DNA of 64,000 nucleotides from Novosphingobium sp. ST904. Lineage in GTDB: Bacteria; Pseudomonadota; Alphaproteobacteria; Sphingomonadales; Sphingomonadaceae. The translations under genes were made by a program, and so were the position numbers. The DNA lies in contig NZ_LGJH01000164.1 of assembly GCF_001298105.1 (NCBI RefSeq), forward strand, positions 124,001 through 188,000. Direction: 5' to 3'. Of this stretch, positions 52,943-62,841 are shown in pieces (positions within the stretch are counted from its first letter, which is position 1; each line of letters starts with the position of its first letter). The notes below the pieces were generated by a model that was not told where the DNA came from, did no database searches, and saw nothing but the letters and a program-made list of their open reading frames with translations.

Positions 52943-53473
52943 ATGCACAAGAACCCCAAGACGCCCGAGGAACTCGCCGAAGAGCTGCTAGGGCGTCGGT
53001 TCGATGATCTCGACAGGGAGGACCGGGAGGTCCTCGACCGCATTGCGACCGGCAGTATCGTTGGCCCCAATGCCGATGAGCTGGCCGCGCTTCATGCAAC
53101 CCGCGCGGACCGGCTGGCCGACCGGGTGGCGGCGGTCGGCGGAAGCTGGGGCTTCATCATCGCTTTCGGCGTGGTGCTGTTCGGCTGGATGCTGCTGAAC
53201 AGCACGATCCTTCAGGCGATCGGAATCAAGCCCTTCGACGCCTACCCCTACATTTTCCTGAACCTGATGCTTTCGATGCTGGCCGCCATCCAGGCGCCTG
53301 TCATCATGATGAGTCAGAACCGGCAGGCCGACAAGGATCGGATCACCGCGCGGCACGACTATGAGGTCAATCTGCGCACGCAGCTTGAGATCATCCGGCT
53401 GCACCGGCGTTTCGATCATCTCATGGAGTATCTGGAGGCTCGCCGCTCGGCCGAAGACGGCGAGGAGTGTTAG
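52943..53473 (+). CDS. DUF1003 membrane protein
   Basis: 176 residues with two membrane helices (SWGFIIAFGVVLFGWMLLN and YIFLNLMLSMLAAIQAPVIM), an acidic N-terminal cytosolic part with paired helices, and a polar end NLRTQLEIIRLHRRFDHLM. MMSQNRQADKDR is a hallmark of DUF1003. Function unknown. It starts 20 bases after lysK, so the two may be co-transcribed. Confidence 0.88.
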   Translation: MHKNPKTPEELAEELLGRRFDDLDREDREVLDRIATGSIVGPNADELAALHATRADRLADRVAAVGGSWGFIIAFGVVLFGWMLLNSTILQAIGIKPFDAYPYIFLNLMLSMLAAIQAPVIMMSQNRQADKDRITARHDYEVNLRTQLEIIRLHRRFDHLMEYLEARRSAEDGEEC

Positions 53474-53504
53474 GTCTTTAACTCATGACCCGGTGCCATC
53501 GCGT

Positions 53505-54170
53505 TCAGGACCAGCAACGCGCGCGGAACCACTTCGTGACGACATACTTTACGCCGCGCACCACGGGCCGCGCGGCATGCATGGTCAGGGGGTTGGGAGT
53601 ACCGTCAGGCAGGGCATTGTTCCAGATCAGGAGCGTTCCCGCGATCGGTTGAACCTTGAGGCCGAGGTGGACGAAGTCCGTCATCCCGCCTTCGTCCACG
53701 GTGTTGAGATAGATCATCGCCGTCCAGCTTCGCTGTCCGCCATTACGCTTTTCGCGCGGCCAGTAGTGCGCGCTCGTGTCGAACCAGTCCCAATGCTCGT
53801 GGTAGAACTCGCCTCGATTGTAGCGCTGACCCTGCGCGGATTCGCCGCAGGCGCGATCGATCCCGGTGAGTTCGCTCAGTTTCGTGTCGAGTGCGCGGAC
53901 GACAAGGTCGTTCGGATCGATGTCGCCCGAAAAACTCGTGCGGTAGCCTTCCCAATCCTTTTCTTCGGCCAGGAGGGAAGGGCAGGCGACAGCGTCTATC
54001 AGGCCGATGAGATGGGAGCAGTGCACCGGCGAGAGGAATTGCTCGGCCGTGTAGATTTCCGCCCCTTCCACCGGAACGCGCCTTATCGCCGGGCTCTCGG
54101 ACAATCGCCCGCGCACGCTGCTGCCTATCCTCGTCAGGGTTTCGCTGTCCGGATGGATGGTTTTCTGCAT
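53505..54170 (-). CDS. 2-oxoglutarate/Fe(II)-dependent prolyl 4-hydroxylase-like protein
   Basis: About 221 residues. The double-stranded beta-helix has the iron site in FYHEHWDWFD (His-x-Asp) and MHAARPVVRGVKYVVTKWF (distal His and 2OG-binding Lys). AMIYLNTVDEGGMTDF is also typical of the P4H group. ATG at 54170 chosen; a TTG at 54209 would add 13 residues without support. Substrate unknown. Confidence 0.83.
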   Translation of the reverse strand: MQKTIHPDSETLTRIGSSVRGRLSESPAIRRVPVEGAEIYTAEQFLSPVHCSHLIGLIDAVACPSLLAEEKDWEGYRTSFSGDIDPNDLVVRALDTKLSELTGIDRACGESAQGQRYNRGEFYHEHWDWFDTSAHYWPREKRNGGQRSWTAMIYLNTVDEGGMTDFVHLGLKVQPIAGTLLIWNNALPDGTPNPLTMHAARPVVRGVKYVVTKWFRARCWS

Positions 54171-54258
54171 GAAGGCAGGCAGACTACGCGCGCGGGCGGG
54201 GTCAATCAATTGCTGCTATTCACAAAGTTGTGGCTGAATTGCTGGGCTCAAGAAAAAC

Positions 54259-54284
54259 GCCCCCGGATCATGCGATCCGGGGGC
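54259..54284 (-). terminator. Intrinsic terminator after the RcnB-like gene
   Basis: GCCCCCGGATC (54259-54269) pairs perfectly with GATCCGGGGGC (54274-54284) around a four-base loop. On the minus strand the stem is followed by GTTTTTC. It begins 10 bases past the stop of the RcnB-like gene. Confidence 0.9.
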
Positions 54285-54294
54285 ATCAGGGATT

Positions 54295-55308
54295 CTACCA
54301 GAAGAAGTCGTAGATCACGTCGACCACTTCGCCGGAATAGGTATCTACCAGCAGTACGTCGTCGTAATAGCGGACCCAGCGATAAGGGCCGTAGACCGGC
54401 GGCAAACGGTAGGACCACGGATCGTCCAGCCAGTAGTTGCTGCCATAGAACATCGAGCCCAGGGTAAAGCCAATGCTCAGGCGGCGGTACGAATAGCCTC
54501 GATAGGGCGCATAGTAACCGCCGATATGATAGGCCGAGCGATTGCGGTCGCGGTAGCGCTGCCAGTCGTAACGGTTGTCGCGGCGCCAGTTATCGCGATC
54601 CCAGCGGTGGTTGTCGCCATTGGACCAACGACGATCGTTGTCCCGGCGATCCTTGCCCCATGCGTTGCGGTCGGGACGATTGTCCTTGCCATTCCAGGCG
54701 GGCCGATCGTCCGGCCGGTCGTTCCCCGGACGGGTGCCCGGACGGCCATCCGGGCGCCCATCGGGGCGATCACGGCCATTGCCAGCGTTCCAGCGCCGAT
54801 CGTCGTCGCGGCGGTCGGCATCGCCGCGGTCAATATTGCCCTTGGCTCTTTGCCAGGCGCTAGGGGTGCCGTTTCCTTGCCAGCGGTTGCCGGATTTCCA
54901 ATTCGGCTGCTGATCGGGGCGCTGCTGACCCTGCTGCGGAGGGCGGGCGTTCGACCAGGAGCGATCCCCTTGCTGCTGGGGGACGGGACGGGCCTGCTGC
55001 TGGCGCTGATCGTTTCCGCGCCATGCGGACTGGGCCTGAGGGCGCTCGGGCGCCTGCGGGCGTGCCATGTCGGGCCGGGCCTGCTGCATCTGCGGGCGCG
55101 GGGCTTCGGGGCGCGGTGCGGGGCGAGACGCGCCGCCGTTTCCGCTGGGGCGTTCTCCACCGCTGCGCTCCTGCCGGGGCGCGCGATCCTGGCGGGGCTC
55201 CGCCATTGTGGCTGCGGGAAGGGCCAGGCCTGCTACAGCAATCGCCATTGCGCCGATCGCGCCCGCAGAGAGAAGCCTGCTCGCCTTCAGAGTATGTTCC
55301 TTTTTCAT
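54295..55308 (-). CDS. RcnB-like exported protein with a long low-complexity Arg/Asp/Gln/Asn linker
   Basis: About 337 residues. Signal peptide: SAGAIGAMAIAVAGLALPAA. From about residue 40 to 245 runs a Pro/Gln/Arg then Asp/Arg/Asn/Trp-rich tract (RPDGRPDGRPGTRPG and similar). The C-terminal 90 residues (YHIGGYYAPYRGYSYRRL, then LPPVYGPYRWVRYYDD and DTYSGEVVDVIYDFFW) match the RcnB domain, linked in E. coli to periplasmic nickel/cobalt balance. Metal binding here is not shown. ATG at 55308 chosen (MKKEHTLKASRL); 55323 is in frame. Confidence 0.8.
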   Translation of the reverse strand: MKKEHTLKASRLLSAGAIGAMAIAVAGLALPAATMAEPRQDRAPRQERSGGERPSGNGGASRPAPRPEAPRPQMQQARPDMARPQAPERPQAQSAWRGNDQRQQQARPVPQQQGDRSWSNARPPQQGQQRPDQQPNWKSGNRWQGNGTPSAWQRAKGNIDRGDADRRDDDRRWNAGNGRDRPDGRPDGRPGTRPGNDRPDDRPAWNGKDNRPDRNAWGKDRRDNDRRWSNGDNHRWDRDNWRRDNRYDWQRYRDRNRSAYHIGGYYAPYRGYSYRRLSIGFTLGSMFYGSNYWLDDPWSYRLPPVYGPYRWVRYYDDVLLVDTYSGEVVDVIYDFFW

Positions 55309-55516
55309 TTTTCCGGTCTCCAAACCGGATTTGCCGCCCGGCGATGGCGGTTCATCCTGAGTGTATTCCTATATGAGATGCGCTGTCGCAGAGGTGAACC
55401 GTGGTAATGCCTTCTGTTCATCTTCAGTGCTACCGAAATGAACAAGCCGCCGCCCCGGAGTTTCCGGAGCGACGGCTCATGTTCTTCCGCCGAAGCTGTT
55501 CAGCGAAGTGCCGAAA

Positions 55517-57195
55517 TCAGCGCGTCAGCTTCTTGTAGGCGAGGCGGGTCGGGCGATCCGCGGCGTCGCCAAGGCGGCGGCGCTTGTCTTCTTCATAGGC
55601 CTCGAAGTTGCCTTCGAACCATTCGACGTGGCTGTCGCCCTCGAACGCGAGGATGTGCGTGGCGAGACGGTCAAGGAAGAAGCGGTCGTGGCTGATGACC
55701 ACGGCGCAACCGGCGAAGTTCTCGATCGCTTCCTCGAGCGCACCGAGCGTTTCGACGTCGAGGTCGTTGGTCGGTTCGTCGAGCAGGAGGACGTTGCCGC
55801 CCAGCTTCAGCATCTTGGCCATGTGGACGCGGTTGCGTTCACACCCGAGAGCTTGCCGACGTTCTTCTGCTGGTCGGCGCCCTTGAAGTTGAACGCGCCC
55901 ACATAGGCGCGGGTCGACATGTCGTGGCCGTTGACCTTCATGTAGTCGAGCCCGTCGGAGATTTCCTCCCAGACGTTCTTCTTGGGGTCGAGGTGGTCGC
56001 GGCTCTGGTCGACGAAGCCGAGGTGCACGGTCGAACCGATGTCGATCGAACCCTCGTCCGGGGTTTCCTTGCCGGTGAGCAGCTTGAACAGGGTCGACTT
56101 GCCGGCGCCGTTCGGGCCGATCACGCCGACGATGCCGCCCGGCGGCAGGATGAACGAAAGGTTCTCGAACAGCAGCTTGTCGCCGTAAGCCTTCGAGATA
56201 TCCTTGACCTCGATGACCTTGCCGCCAAGTCGCTCGGGCACCTGGATGACGATCTGCGCCTTGCCGGGCTTGCGGCCGGACTGGGCTTCCTGGAGCTGCT
56301 CGAACTTGCGGATACGCGCCTTGGACTTGGTCTGGCGGGCCGCAGGCGTCTGCCGCATCCACTCCAGTTCGTCCTTGAGCGCCTTCTGGCGGCCGGATTC
56401 CTCGCGGTCCTCCTGCTCCATGCGCTTGGACTTCTTCTCGAGGTAGGTCGAGTAGTTGCCCTCGTAAGGGAAGTACTTTCCGCGGTCGAGTTCGAGGATC
56501 CAGTCAACGACGTGGTCAAGGAAGTAGCGGTCGTGGGTGATCATCAGCACCGCGCCCGCGTATTCCTTGAGGTGGTTTTCCAGCCATTCGACGGATTCTG
56601 CGTCGAGGTGGTTGGTCGGTTCGTCAAGCAGCAGGATCGAGGGCTTCTGGATCAGCAGGCGGGTCAGCGCGACGCGGCGCTTTTCACCGCCCGAGAGCTT
56701 GTCCACCGGCCAGTCGCCCGGCGGGCAACGCAGTGCTTCCATGGCGATTTCAAGCTGGTTGTCGAGCGTCCAGCCGTCAACCGCATCGATCTTGCCCTGA
56801 AGGTCGCCCATCTCTTCCATCAGGGCGTCGAAGTCCGCGTCTTCCGGCGGATCGGCCATGAGGTTCGAGATCTCGTTGAAGCGGTCGACGAGGTCGGCGG
56901 TTTCGCGTGCGCCGTCCTTGACGTTCTCAAGCACGCTCTTGCTTGTATCGAGCTCCGGTTCCTGCTCGAGGTAGCCGACGGTGATGTTCTCGCCCGCCCA
57001 GGCTTCGCCCGTGTAATCGGTGTCGATGCCGGCCATGATCTTGATCAGGGTCGACTTGCCTGCGCCGTTCGGGCCGACGATGCCGATCTTGGCACCCTGG
57101 TAGAACTGCAGGTTGATGTCGGACAGCACCGGCTTGGGGGCGCCGGTGAAGGTCTTGGTCATGCCCTTCATGACGAAGGCGTATTGGGCAGCCAT
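55517..57195 (-). CDS. ettA: Energy-dependent translational throttle protein EttA (ABC-F), with a frameshift
   Basis: About 560 residues restored. ABC-F proteins bind the ribosomal E site and gate elongation according to ATP supply. Domain 1 has GPNGAGKSTLIKI, LSGGEKRRVALTRL and LLLDEPTNHLDAES; the linker PtIM arm has long charged helices; domain 2 has GPNGAGKSTLFKL. Near 55838-55846 one base is missing inside the second signature: KLSG should read on G-ERNRVHMAKMLKLGGN in the next frame, through LLLDEPTNDLD to the stop at 55517. The first frame stops at 55807. Confidence 0.95.
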
Positions 57196-57600
57196 CGGTT
57201 TCCTCTGGAAATAGGATCTGGATCTGAAAAGTTGCGCTCGCTCTACAGGTGCGAGGCCCCGTTGCCAAGGGCAGGGCCGGACGCCCGGAGCGTGTGGCGC
57301 GCCAGTTTACACGGAACGTCCGAAATGTGTCGTGCCGCCGGATTTTCAAGTGGCCGCCATCTGCTGAAAACAGCAGGAAATGCCGGTCGGCCACGACAGG
57401 AGGGTGTGAACTTCGGGCAAACGGGAATGTGAAGGGCCATTGGAAGCGGGTTTCGCGGAGAGAGAATGGTCTCGATCCTCTCAGAATTGCGCCGGGTAGG
57501 AAAGCGGCCGGCCAGGCCGAGGGCGACAAAGGGGCTTGATCGCAAAGCCGGCAGCGGGCAGGGCCTTGCCCCCCCCTATCCGATCCCCGACGGAGAAAAA
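57196..57600. other. Intergenic gap without recognisable gene
   Basis: This 405-bp gap separates the divergent ettA and the small exported-protein gene. I find no ORF with coding character, no terminator and no clear paired promoter boxes. It presumably holds both promoters. A GGAAC occurs at 57321 but lacks the matching GTT for an EcfG promoter. Confidence 0.4.
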
Positions 57601-57840
57601 ATGCAGAAATTACTAAAGGTTGTCACCGTGTTTGTGGTTGCCGGAGCGGTGATGTTCGGTGGCCGCTGGTACATGTATGTCGCTCAGGGCGATACGCCTT
57701 ACGATGAAGTCGGCATCGCGCTGAACGGCTATGCCCCCTCGCCGCTACGCAGTTGGGGATGCCACAAGATGCAGGCACGCTTCCCGGGCCAGTTGCCGCC
57801 CTATGGCTGCGGCACCCCCGATGGCCGCAACTGGCTGTAG
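57601..57840 (+). CDS. Small exported or membrane-anchored protein of unknown function
   Basis: 79 residues: MQKLLKVVTVFVVAGAVMFG is a signal or anchor helix, followed by WYMYVAQGDTPYDEVGIALN and two Cys (SWGCHKMQ, PYGCGTPDGRNW) that could form a disulfide in the periplasm. GGAG before the ATG. The next gene starts 15 bases on. No family recognised. Confidence 0.65.
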   Translation: MQKLLKVVTVFVVAGAVMFGGRWYMYVAQGDTPYDEVGIALNGYAPSPLRSWGCHKMQARFPGQLPPYGCGTPDGRNWL

Positions 57841-57855
57841 CAGGAACCAAGGGAC

Positions 57856-58323
57856 ATGAGCGCAATGCACATCCGGCAGGACGATCCCACGGCGGCCCAT
57901 GTCGCTCCTTTGCTGGAGCATCATCTTCGCGAATTGCAGGAGGTCATGGCCGAACATGCCTTCGCACTCGATGCGAGCGGCCTCTCGGTGCCGAGCGTGA
58001 CCTTCTGGACGGCGTGGAACGGAGAGATGCTGGCCGGTTTCGGCGCGCTCAAGGAACTGGATGCGCGCCGGGGCGAGGTGAAGTCGATGCGTGCGGCGCC
58101 CTCCGCGCGCGGCACCGGCGTGGGGCGGGCCCTGCTCGCCCATATCGTCGAGCAGGCGCGGGCAAGGGGGTACAATTGCCTGTACCTCGAAACCGGCACG
58201 GCGCCGCTACATGTCCCGGCGATTTCGCTCTACCGGAGCGCCGGCTTTATCTCGTGCGAGGCATTTGCCGACTATGAGCCGAGCCCGCACAACCAGTTCA
58301 TGCGGCTTGATCTGGTGCCCTGA
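57856..58323 (+). CDS. GNAT-family N-acetyltransferase
   Basis: 155 residues. The acetyl-CoA-binding loop is RGTGVGRALLAHIV, preceded by GEVKSMRAAPSA (beta 4) and followed by GYNCLYLETGTAPLHVPAIS and LYRSAGFISCE. The end EPSPHNQFMRLDL matches small PhnO/YsnE-like transferases. Substrate unknown. Probably in one transcript with the small gene before it. Confidence 0.85.
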   Translation: MSAMHIRQDDPTAAHVAPLLEHHLRELQEVMAEHAFALDASGLSVPSVTFWTAWNGEMLAGFGALKELDARRGEVKSMRAAPSARGTGVGRALLAHIVEQARARGYNCLYLETGTAPLHVPAISLYRSAGFISCEAFADYEPSPHNQFMRLDLVP

Positions 58324-58402
58324 TCGAAACCCGGCTGGCCCCCCGGTCCGGGATCCAGATGGACCGGTTGGCAGGAGCGACGGGGCGCGTTAGGCATCTG
58401 TC

Positions 58403-59787
58403 ATGCAACGCAGATTCTCCCCAGCGGCGCTTCTCGCCGCCTCCTCGCTCCTTGCCGCCGCTTCGCTCCCGGTTCCCGCTCTGGCCACGCCTGCCGAAGG
58501 CTCGGGCGTTGCCTGGGAAATCGTCGAGGGGCTGACCACCGAGATTGGTGCGCGGCTCGCCGGCTCGCCCGAAGAGGGGCAGGCCCGCCTCTGGGCAGAG
58601 GCCAAGCTCAACGCGCTGGGTTTCCAGAACGTCAAGATCGAGCCGTTCAAGACCCTCGTCTGGACGCGCGGAGAGGAACGCGCGAAGCTGACCGCACCTT
58701 ATGCGCATGCGCTGGCGATCACGCCCTTGGCCTTTCGGCCCCCACGCCGGCCAAGGGCCTTCAGGCCGAACTCGTCTACTTCCCCACGCTCGATGCCCTG
58801 CGCGCGGCGCCGGACGGATCGCTCAAGGGCAAGATCGCCTTCGTGGACCACGCCATGCGCGCGGCGCAGGACGGCTCGGGCTATGGCCCTTACGGGGATG
58901 TACGCCGCCGGGGGCCGTCGATCGCTTCCCAGAAGGGGGCTTCGGCCATTGTCATCCGCTCGGCCGGTACCGACAGCCACCGCAATCCGCACACCGGCGT
59001 TACCGTATTTGCCAAGGACGTGGCCGCGATTCCGGCCGGCGCGGTCTCCAACCCCGATGCCGACCTGATCGCCCGCATCGCCAAGCGCGGCAAGCAGATG
59101 AAGATCGACCTGACGATGCTCGGCAAGCCGTTTCCCGATGCGCCTTCGGGCAATGTGATCGCCGACCTGCCGGGGCGCGACCCTTCGCTTCCGAAGATCG
59201 TGCTCGCCTGCCATCTCGATTCGTGGGACCTGGCGACGGGCGCGATCGACGATGCATCGGGTTGCGGCATCGTCACCGCAGCCGCGCTTGCCGCGCAGAA
59301 GGACGGCAAGACCCTGCGCACGATCCGCGTGCTCTGGGCGGGTAACGAGGAAATGGGCGTCACCGGCGGTGGCAGCAAGGCCTATGCCGAGATGCATGGC
59401 AATGAACCCCATGCCGTGGCGATGGAGAGCGACTTCGGTGCCGACAAGGTGTGGCAGTTCCGCCTGACCCTGGCCGAAAGCAACAAGGCCGTGGCCGAGA
59501 AGATCAAGGCCGCGCTCTGGCCGATGGGCATCGTCCAACACGACGGCGCGGCCACCGGCGGAGCGGACGTCTCGGCCATCATCGCCAGGCAGGAACTGGC
59601 GGTGGTCGATCTTGGGCAGGACGGGATGCACTATTTCGACCTGCATCACACGCCCGACGACACGCTCGACAAAGTCGATCCGGCAGCACTTCAGCAGAAC
59701 GTCGATGCCTGGACGGCGGTGCTCAAGGTGATCGCCAATGAGCCGGGCGAGATCGCCCGAGTGCCCGGATCGAAGGGCGAAGGCTGA
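58403..59787 (+). CDS. M28-family zinc peptidase, exported, with a frameshift
   Basis: About 461 residues restored. Signal peptide: AALLAASSLLAAASLPVPALA. The PA-domain-like insert and then the catalytic site: CHLDSWDLATG (His and Asp), IDDASGCGIVTAAA, GNEEMGVTGGGS (catalytic Glu pair), AMESDFGA, and HHTPDDTLD (last His). Near 58727-58734 one base is missing: ALAITPLG should go on LSAPTPAKGLQAELVYFP in the next frame. The first frame ends soon after. Aminopeptidase of the periplasm; specificity unknown. Confidence 0.9.
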
Positions 59788-59876
59788 CGGCGAGGGAAGG
59801 GGGCTATTGCCCCCTTCCTGTCGGCGGCGCCGCGATCGCGCCGGGAGACGGATGGCTTCGTCTTGCCGAGGTTGTA

Positions 59877-60763
59877 CTACTTCATCGCCTGAATGAGGCC
59901 GGCAACTTCCACCAGCCGCCGCGCCTGTTCCAGGTGCAGCAGCTCTGTCATCTTGCCGTCCACCCGGATCGCGCCCTTGCCTTGGTTTTCCGGGAGGGCG
60001 AACGCCGCGATCACGGCCTGCGCCCATGCGAGATCGGTCTCGCTTGGGGAGAAGACGGTGTTGCAGGGCTCGATCTGGGCGGGGTGGATCAGGCTCTTGC
60101 CGTCGAAACCGAACATCAGCCCCTGGCGCGTTTCGGCCTCGAACAGGTCAATGTCGCGAAATTCGTTGCATACGCCGTCGAGGATCGCGATCCCCTCGGC
60201 GCGTGCAGCGGCAACCGCCATCGACAGGAAGGGCAGGAACGGCGTGCGGCACGGCGTGAGCTGCGCGCGCATCTCCTTGGCAAGGTCGTTGGTGCCCATG
60301 ATCCAGAGCGACAGCCGCGTGGTGCGGGCCATGGCGGCGATCCGGGGCAGGTTGCCCACGCTTTCGCAGGTCTCGATCATCGCCCAGAGCTGCATCTGCG
60401 GGGCCGCGCCAAGGAGCGCCGCATCGTACCGGGCGATGTCCTCGGGCGAATTGACCTTGGGGACGAGCACGGCCGCGGCCTGCGATCCGGCGATTGCGGC
60501 AAGGTCGGCCGCGCCCCATTCGGTATCGATGCCGTTTGCGCGGATCGCGACTTCGCGGTGGCCGAAGCCCCCTTCGGCAACGGCGGCGATGGCGGCGGCG
60601 CGGGCCTCCTCCTTCGCTTCGGGCGCCACGGCGTCTTCAAGGTCCAGCACCACCACGTCGCAAGGCAGCGTGCGCGCCTTGGCCAGGGCCTTGGCGTTGG
60701 AGGCGGGCAAATAGAGCGCGCTGCGGCGTGGCGATGGGCGGTATCGGAAGCTGAGGCGGTCAT
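59877..60763 (-). CDS. HpcH/HpaI aldolase, CitE-like lyase, with a frameshift near the start
   Basis: About 295 residues restored. VVVLDLEDAVAPEAKEEAR, MIETCESVGNLPRIA and LMFGFDGKSLIHPAQI are hallmarks of the citrate lyase beta/malyl-CoA lyase-like group, Mg-dependent enzymes that cut acyl-CoA substrates. Near 60721-60732 one base is missing: the ATG at 60763 gives MTASASDTAHRHA, while the family motif RSALYLPASNAKAL is in the next frame. The first frame used alone would miss the start. Substrate unknown. Confidence 0.88.
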
Positions 60764-61076
60764 CGGTAGGGTTTCCTCGCAGTTGCCGGACGCATTGCGG
60801 AGAGGGGCCGGCAGGTCAAGGCTGCCCGGGCGCTGACCACGGGGGCGATTGGCGCGGGGCGGAATTCGCGCCACGGACAAGCGAGAGGTTATTCGGTGAT
60901 GCAATCGTTTGAAACATGCGCTAACGACTGATTCGTCGTTAACGATCGTTCGCATGAGTGATCGAATTAAGCGTGAGCCGGAACTTTTCGGCTGCTGCTG
61001 CGATAGCCCTTTACGGGTCGCATATCGTCCCGCGACCGCTCCGGATACAGGCGCGGCGCGGGACGGTAATTTGCCC
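60764..61076. other. Intergenic gap without recognisable gene
   Basis: 313 bp between two genes on the minus strand. An AT-richer part near 60895-60960 has repeats of CGTTAACG/TAACGA type (CTAACGACTGATTCGTCGTT) and would suit a promoter or operator for the CitE-like gene. No conserved coding signal found. Confidence 0.35.
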
Positions 61077-62006
61077 TCAGCCGGCCGGTTCCAGGATTTT
61101 TTCCAGGATTATTTCGCTTTCCTGCCATAGCTTTGCAGCCGCAACATTATCTTGCGCCTGAGCTGCCGGTTGCTCCTCCGCCAACTCGTGGAAATAGCGT
61201 CCGCCTTTGCCGCCTAGGTCCTCGGCAGTGGCCAGCCAGACGATCGTTCGCGCGGGTTGCTCGGGCGCTGCGCATTCGTTAGCGGCCATGTAGCTCTGCA
61301 TCGCCTCGTCGCCGTGGCTGGCGAAGTTCGAACCGACCCGGCCGGGATGCATGGAAAGCGCGACAATACCCTTGTCGATCAGCCGGCGATCCAGTTCGCG
61401 CGTGAACAGCAGGTTGGCTAGCTTGGCCTGGCAGTAGGCGGCACTGGCGTCGAAGGCGGTTTTCATCATCAGATCGTACCAGCGCATCCCCGCGCAGGCG
61501 CGGTGCCCGCTCGACGAGACGGCGATCACCCGCACCAGTCCGGGAGGTGCATCCTCGGCCGCGCGTTCGAGCAGCGGCTGGAGTTCGCGCGTGAGCAGGA
61601 ACGGGGCGAGGTGATTGGCCGCGAACGTGGATTCGAGGCCTTCGGACGTCTCATGCCATCCATCCCGCACGCCGCCCGCATTGTTGACGAGAACATCGAC
61701 CTTGTCGGTCAACGCGCGAATTTCCCCTGCGACGCGGCGGACCTCGTGCATTTCGGCGAAGTCGCCCCGGAGCATGTCGATGCGGGCGGCTCCCGTTCCG
61801 GCAGCGCGGATTTCGGCCTCGGCCTGTTCGCAGCGGCGGGGGTCGCGTCCCGTGCCGATAACGTGCCAGCCCATGCGTGCGAAGGCCTGCGCGGTGGCCT
61901 TGCCGATGCCGGAACTGGCGCCCGTGACGACGGCGCATCGCTGGCGGGCATCGGACTTTTCGGCGGGCGGCTTGCTAAGGTCCGGCTGGCCGTCTGATTG
62001 CGACAT
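61077..62006 (-). CDS. Short-chain dehydrogenase/reductase
   Basis: 309 residues. TGASSGIG near residue 30, NNAGG near 112 and the active-site AYCQAKLANLL (Tyr-x3-Lys). The C-terminal part with HPGRVGSNFASHGDEAMQ fits the retinol-dehydrogenase-like subgroup, as the SDR at 1044 does. ATG at 62006 has AGGGAGAG upstream; the longer open frame to 62096 is unsupported. It lies 28 bp after the TetR gene on the same strand and may be regulated by it. Confidence 0.87.
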   Translation of the reverse strand: MSQSDGQPDLSKPPAEKSDARQRCAVVTGASSGIGKATAQAFARMGWHVIGTGRDPRRCEQAEAEIRAAGTGAARIDMLRGDFAEMHEVRRVAGEIRALTDKVDVLVNNAGGVRDGWHETSEGLESTFAANHLAPFLLTRELQPLLERAAEDAPPGLVRVIAVSSSGHRACAGMRWYDLMMKTAFDASAAYCQAKLANLLFTRELDRRLIDKGIVALSMHPGRVGSNFASHGDEAMQSYMAANECAAPEQPARTIVWLATAEDLGGKGGRYFHELAEEQPAAQAQDNVAAAKLWQESEIILEKILEPAG

Positions 62007-62034
62007 TATCGTTACTCTCCCTTTGAATTCTCTC

Positions 62035-62706
62035 TCAGCGCGGCTCCGCGCCCCGGAGGAACAGCCGCACTGCGAAGCGTACCCTGCGATCCACATCCTG
62101 CGCCGGAAGCTCGTTCCCCGAAATCAGGAAACGTACGGGAGCGCTGACGACCATGCTCATGAAGACATTGGCCGAAAGCATCGCATCCTCAATGGCGAGT
62201 CGCCCGGCGAGGGTCTCTTCTTCCAGAAGCTCAGCGAGGAAGCGCACGGTGGGCAGGGCGGCGATCTCGTAATAGGTCTGGAAGATGTCCGGGAAGCGAT
62301 AGGCTTCGGTATTGATGAGGCGCTGCAGCTTCACGCCTTCCGGCGTTCCGGCCAGCTGAATGCGCAGCAGCGCGATCCGCACGAGCGTTTCTTCAAGCGT
62401 ATCGGCGCGCGTTGCCTCAATCGCCTCGGGGCTCGCCGCGCGGCATTCCGTTCCGCGGCGGATTGCGGCGCGGAACAGTGCGGCCTTGTCCGGGTAGCGA
62501 GCGTAGACGGTCCGCTTGGTCATGCTCACTTCGGCGGCGATGGCCTCGATGGTGGTGGGCTCGAACCCCTTTTCAAGGAAATTTTCGAAGGCGCAGTCAA
62601 GCAGTTGCGCGTGGCGGGCCTGCGCCTGTTCCCGCGTCGGGCGTCCCGCACGAACGGCGACTGGAGCGGAAGTGGCGGCTTCGATCACGTCGGTCTTTTC
62701 GGTCAT
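62035..62706 (-). CDS. TetR-family transcriptional regulator
   Basis: About 223 residues. The N-terminal HTH has TTIEAIAAEVSMTKRTVYAR and YPDKAALFRAAIRRG; the rest is a helical ligand domain of the C-terminal AefR-like type (LLRIQLAGTPEGVKLQRLI). ATG at 62706 (MTEKTDVIEA) chosen; ATG at 62766 would add 20 residues, and neither has a clear Shine-Dalgarno sequence. The divergent adenylate-forming enzyme gene and the following dehydrogenase gene are likely targets. Confidence 0.85.
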   Translation of the reverse strand: MTEKTDVIEAATSAPVAVRAGRPTREQAQARHAQLLDCAFENFLEKGFEPTTIEAIAAEVSMTKRTVYARYPDKAALFRAAIRRGTECRAASPEAIEATRADTLEETLVRIALLRIQLAGTPEGVKLQRLINTEAYRFPDIFQTYYEIAALPTVRFLAELLEEETLAGRLAIEDAMLSANVFMSMVVSAPVRFLISGNELPAQDVDRRVRFAVRLFLRGAEPR

Positions 62707-62841
62707 TTCGGCATTGGAACCGATCGGGCTTGCGCTGCCAAGGGGACCGTGAATAATGAAACGCATTAGTTGCCATTAATCGAGTCGCGGGCCGATGTCC
62801 ATCTGGACCGGGCCGCGAAGAAAAGAACGGGAGAGCACCAG

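Noticed and set aside
54526..55407. Hydrophobic plus-strand frame across the RcnB-like gene
   Set aside because: It looks like a membrane protein, but it is the complement of the Arg/Asp-rich linker, whose codons read as Val/Ile/Ala on the other strand.
55517..57195. Programmed frameshift in ettA at the signature motif
   Set aside because: No slippery heptamer or downstream pseudoknot is evident, and similar one-base gaps occur in a dozen unrelated genes, so error is simpler.
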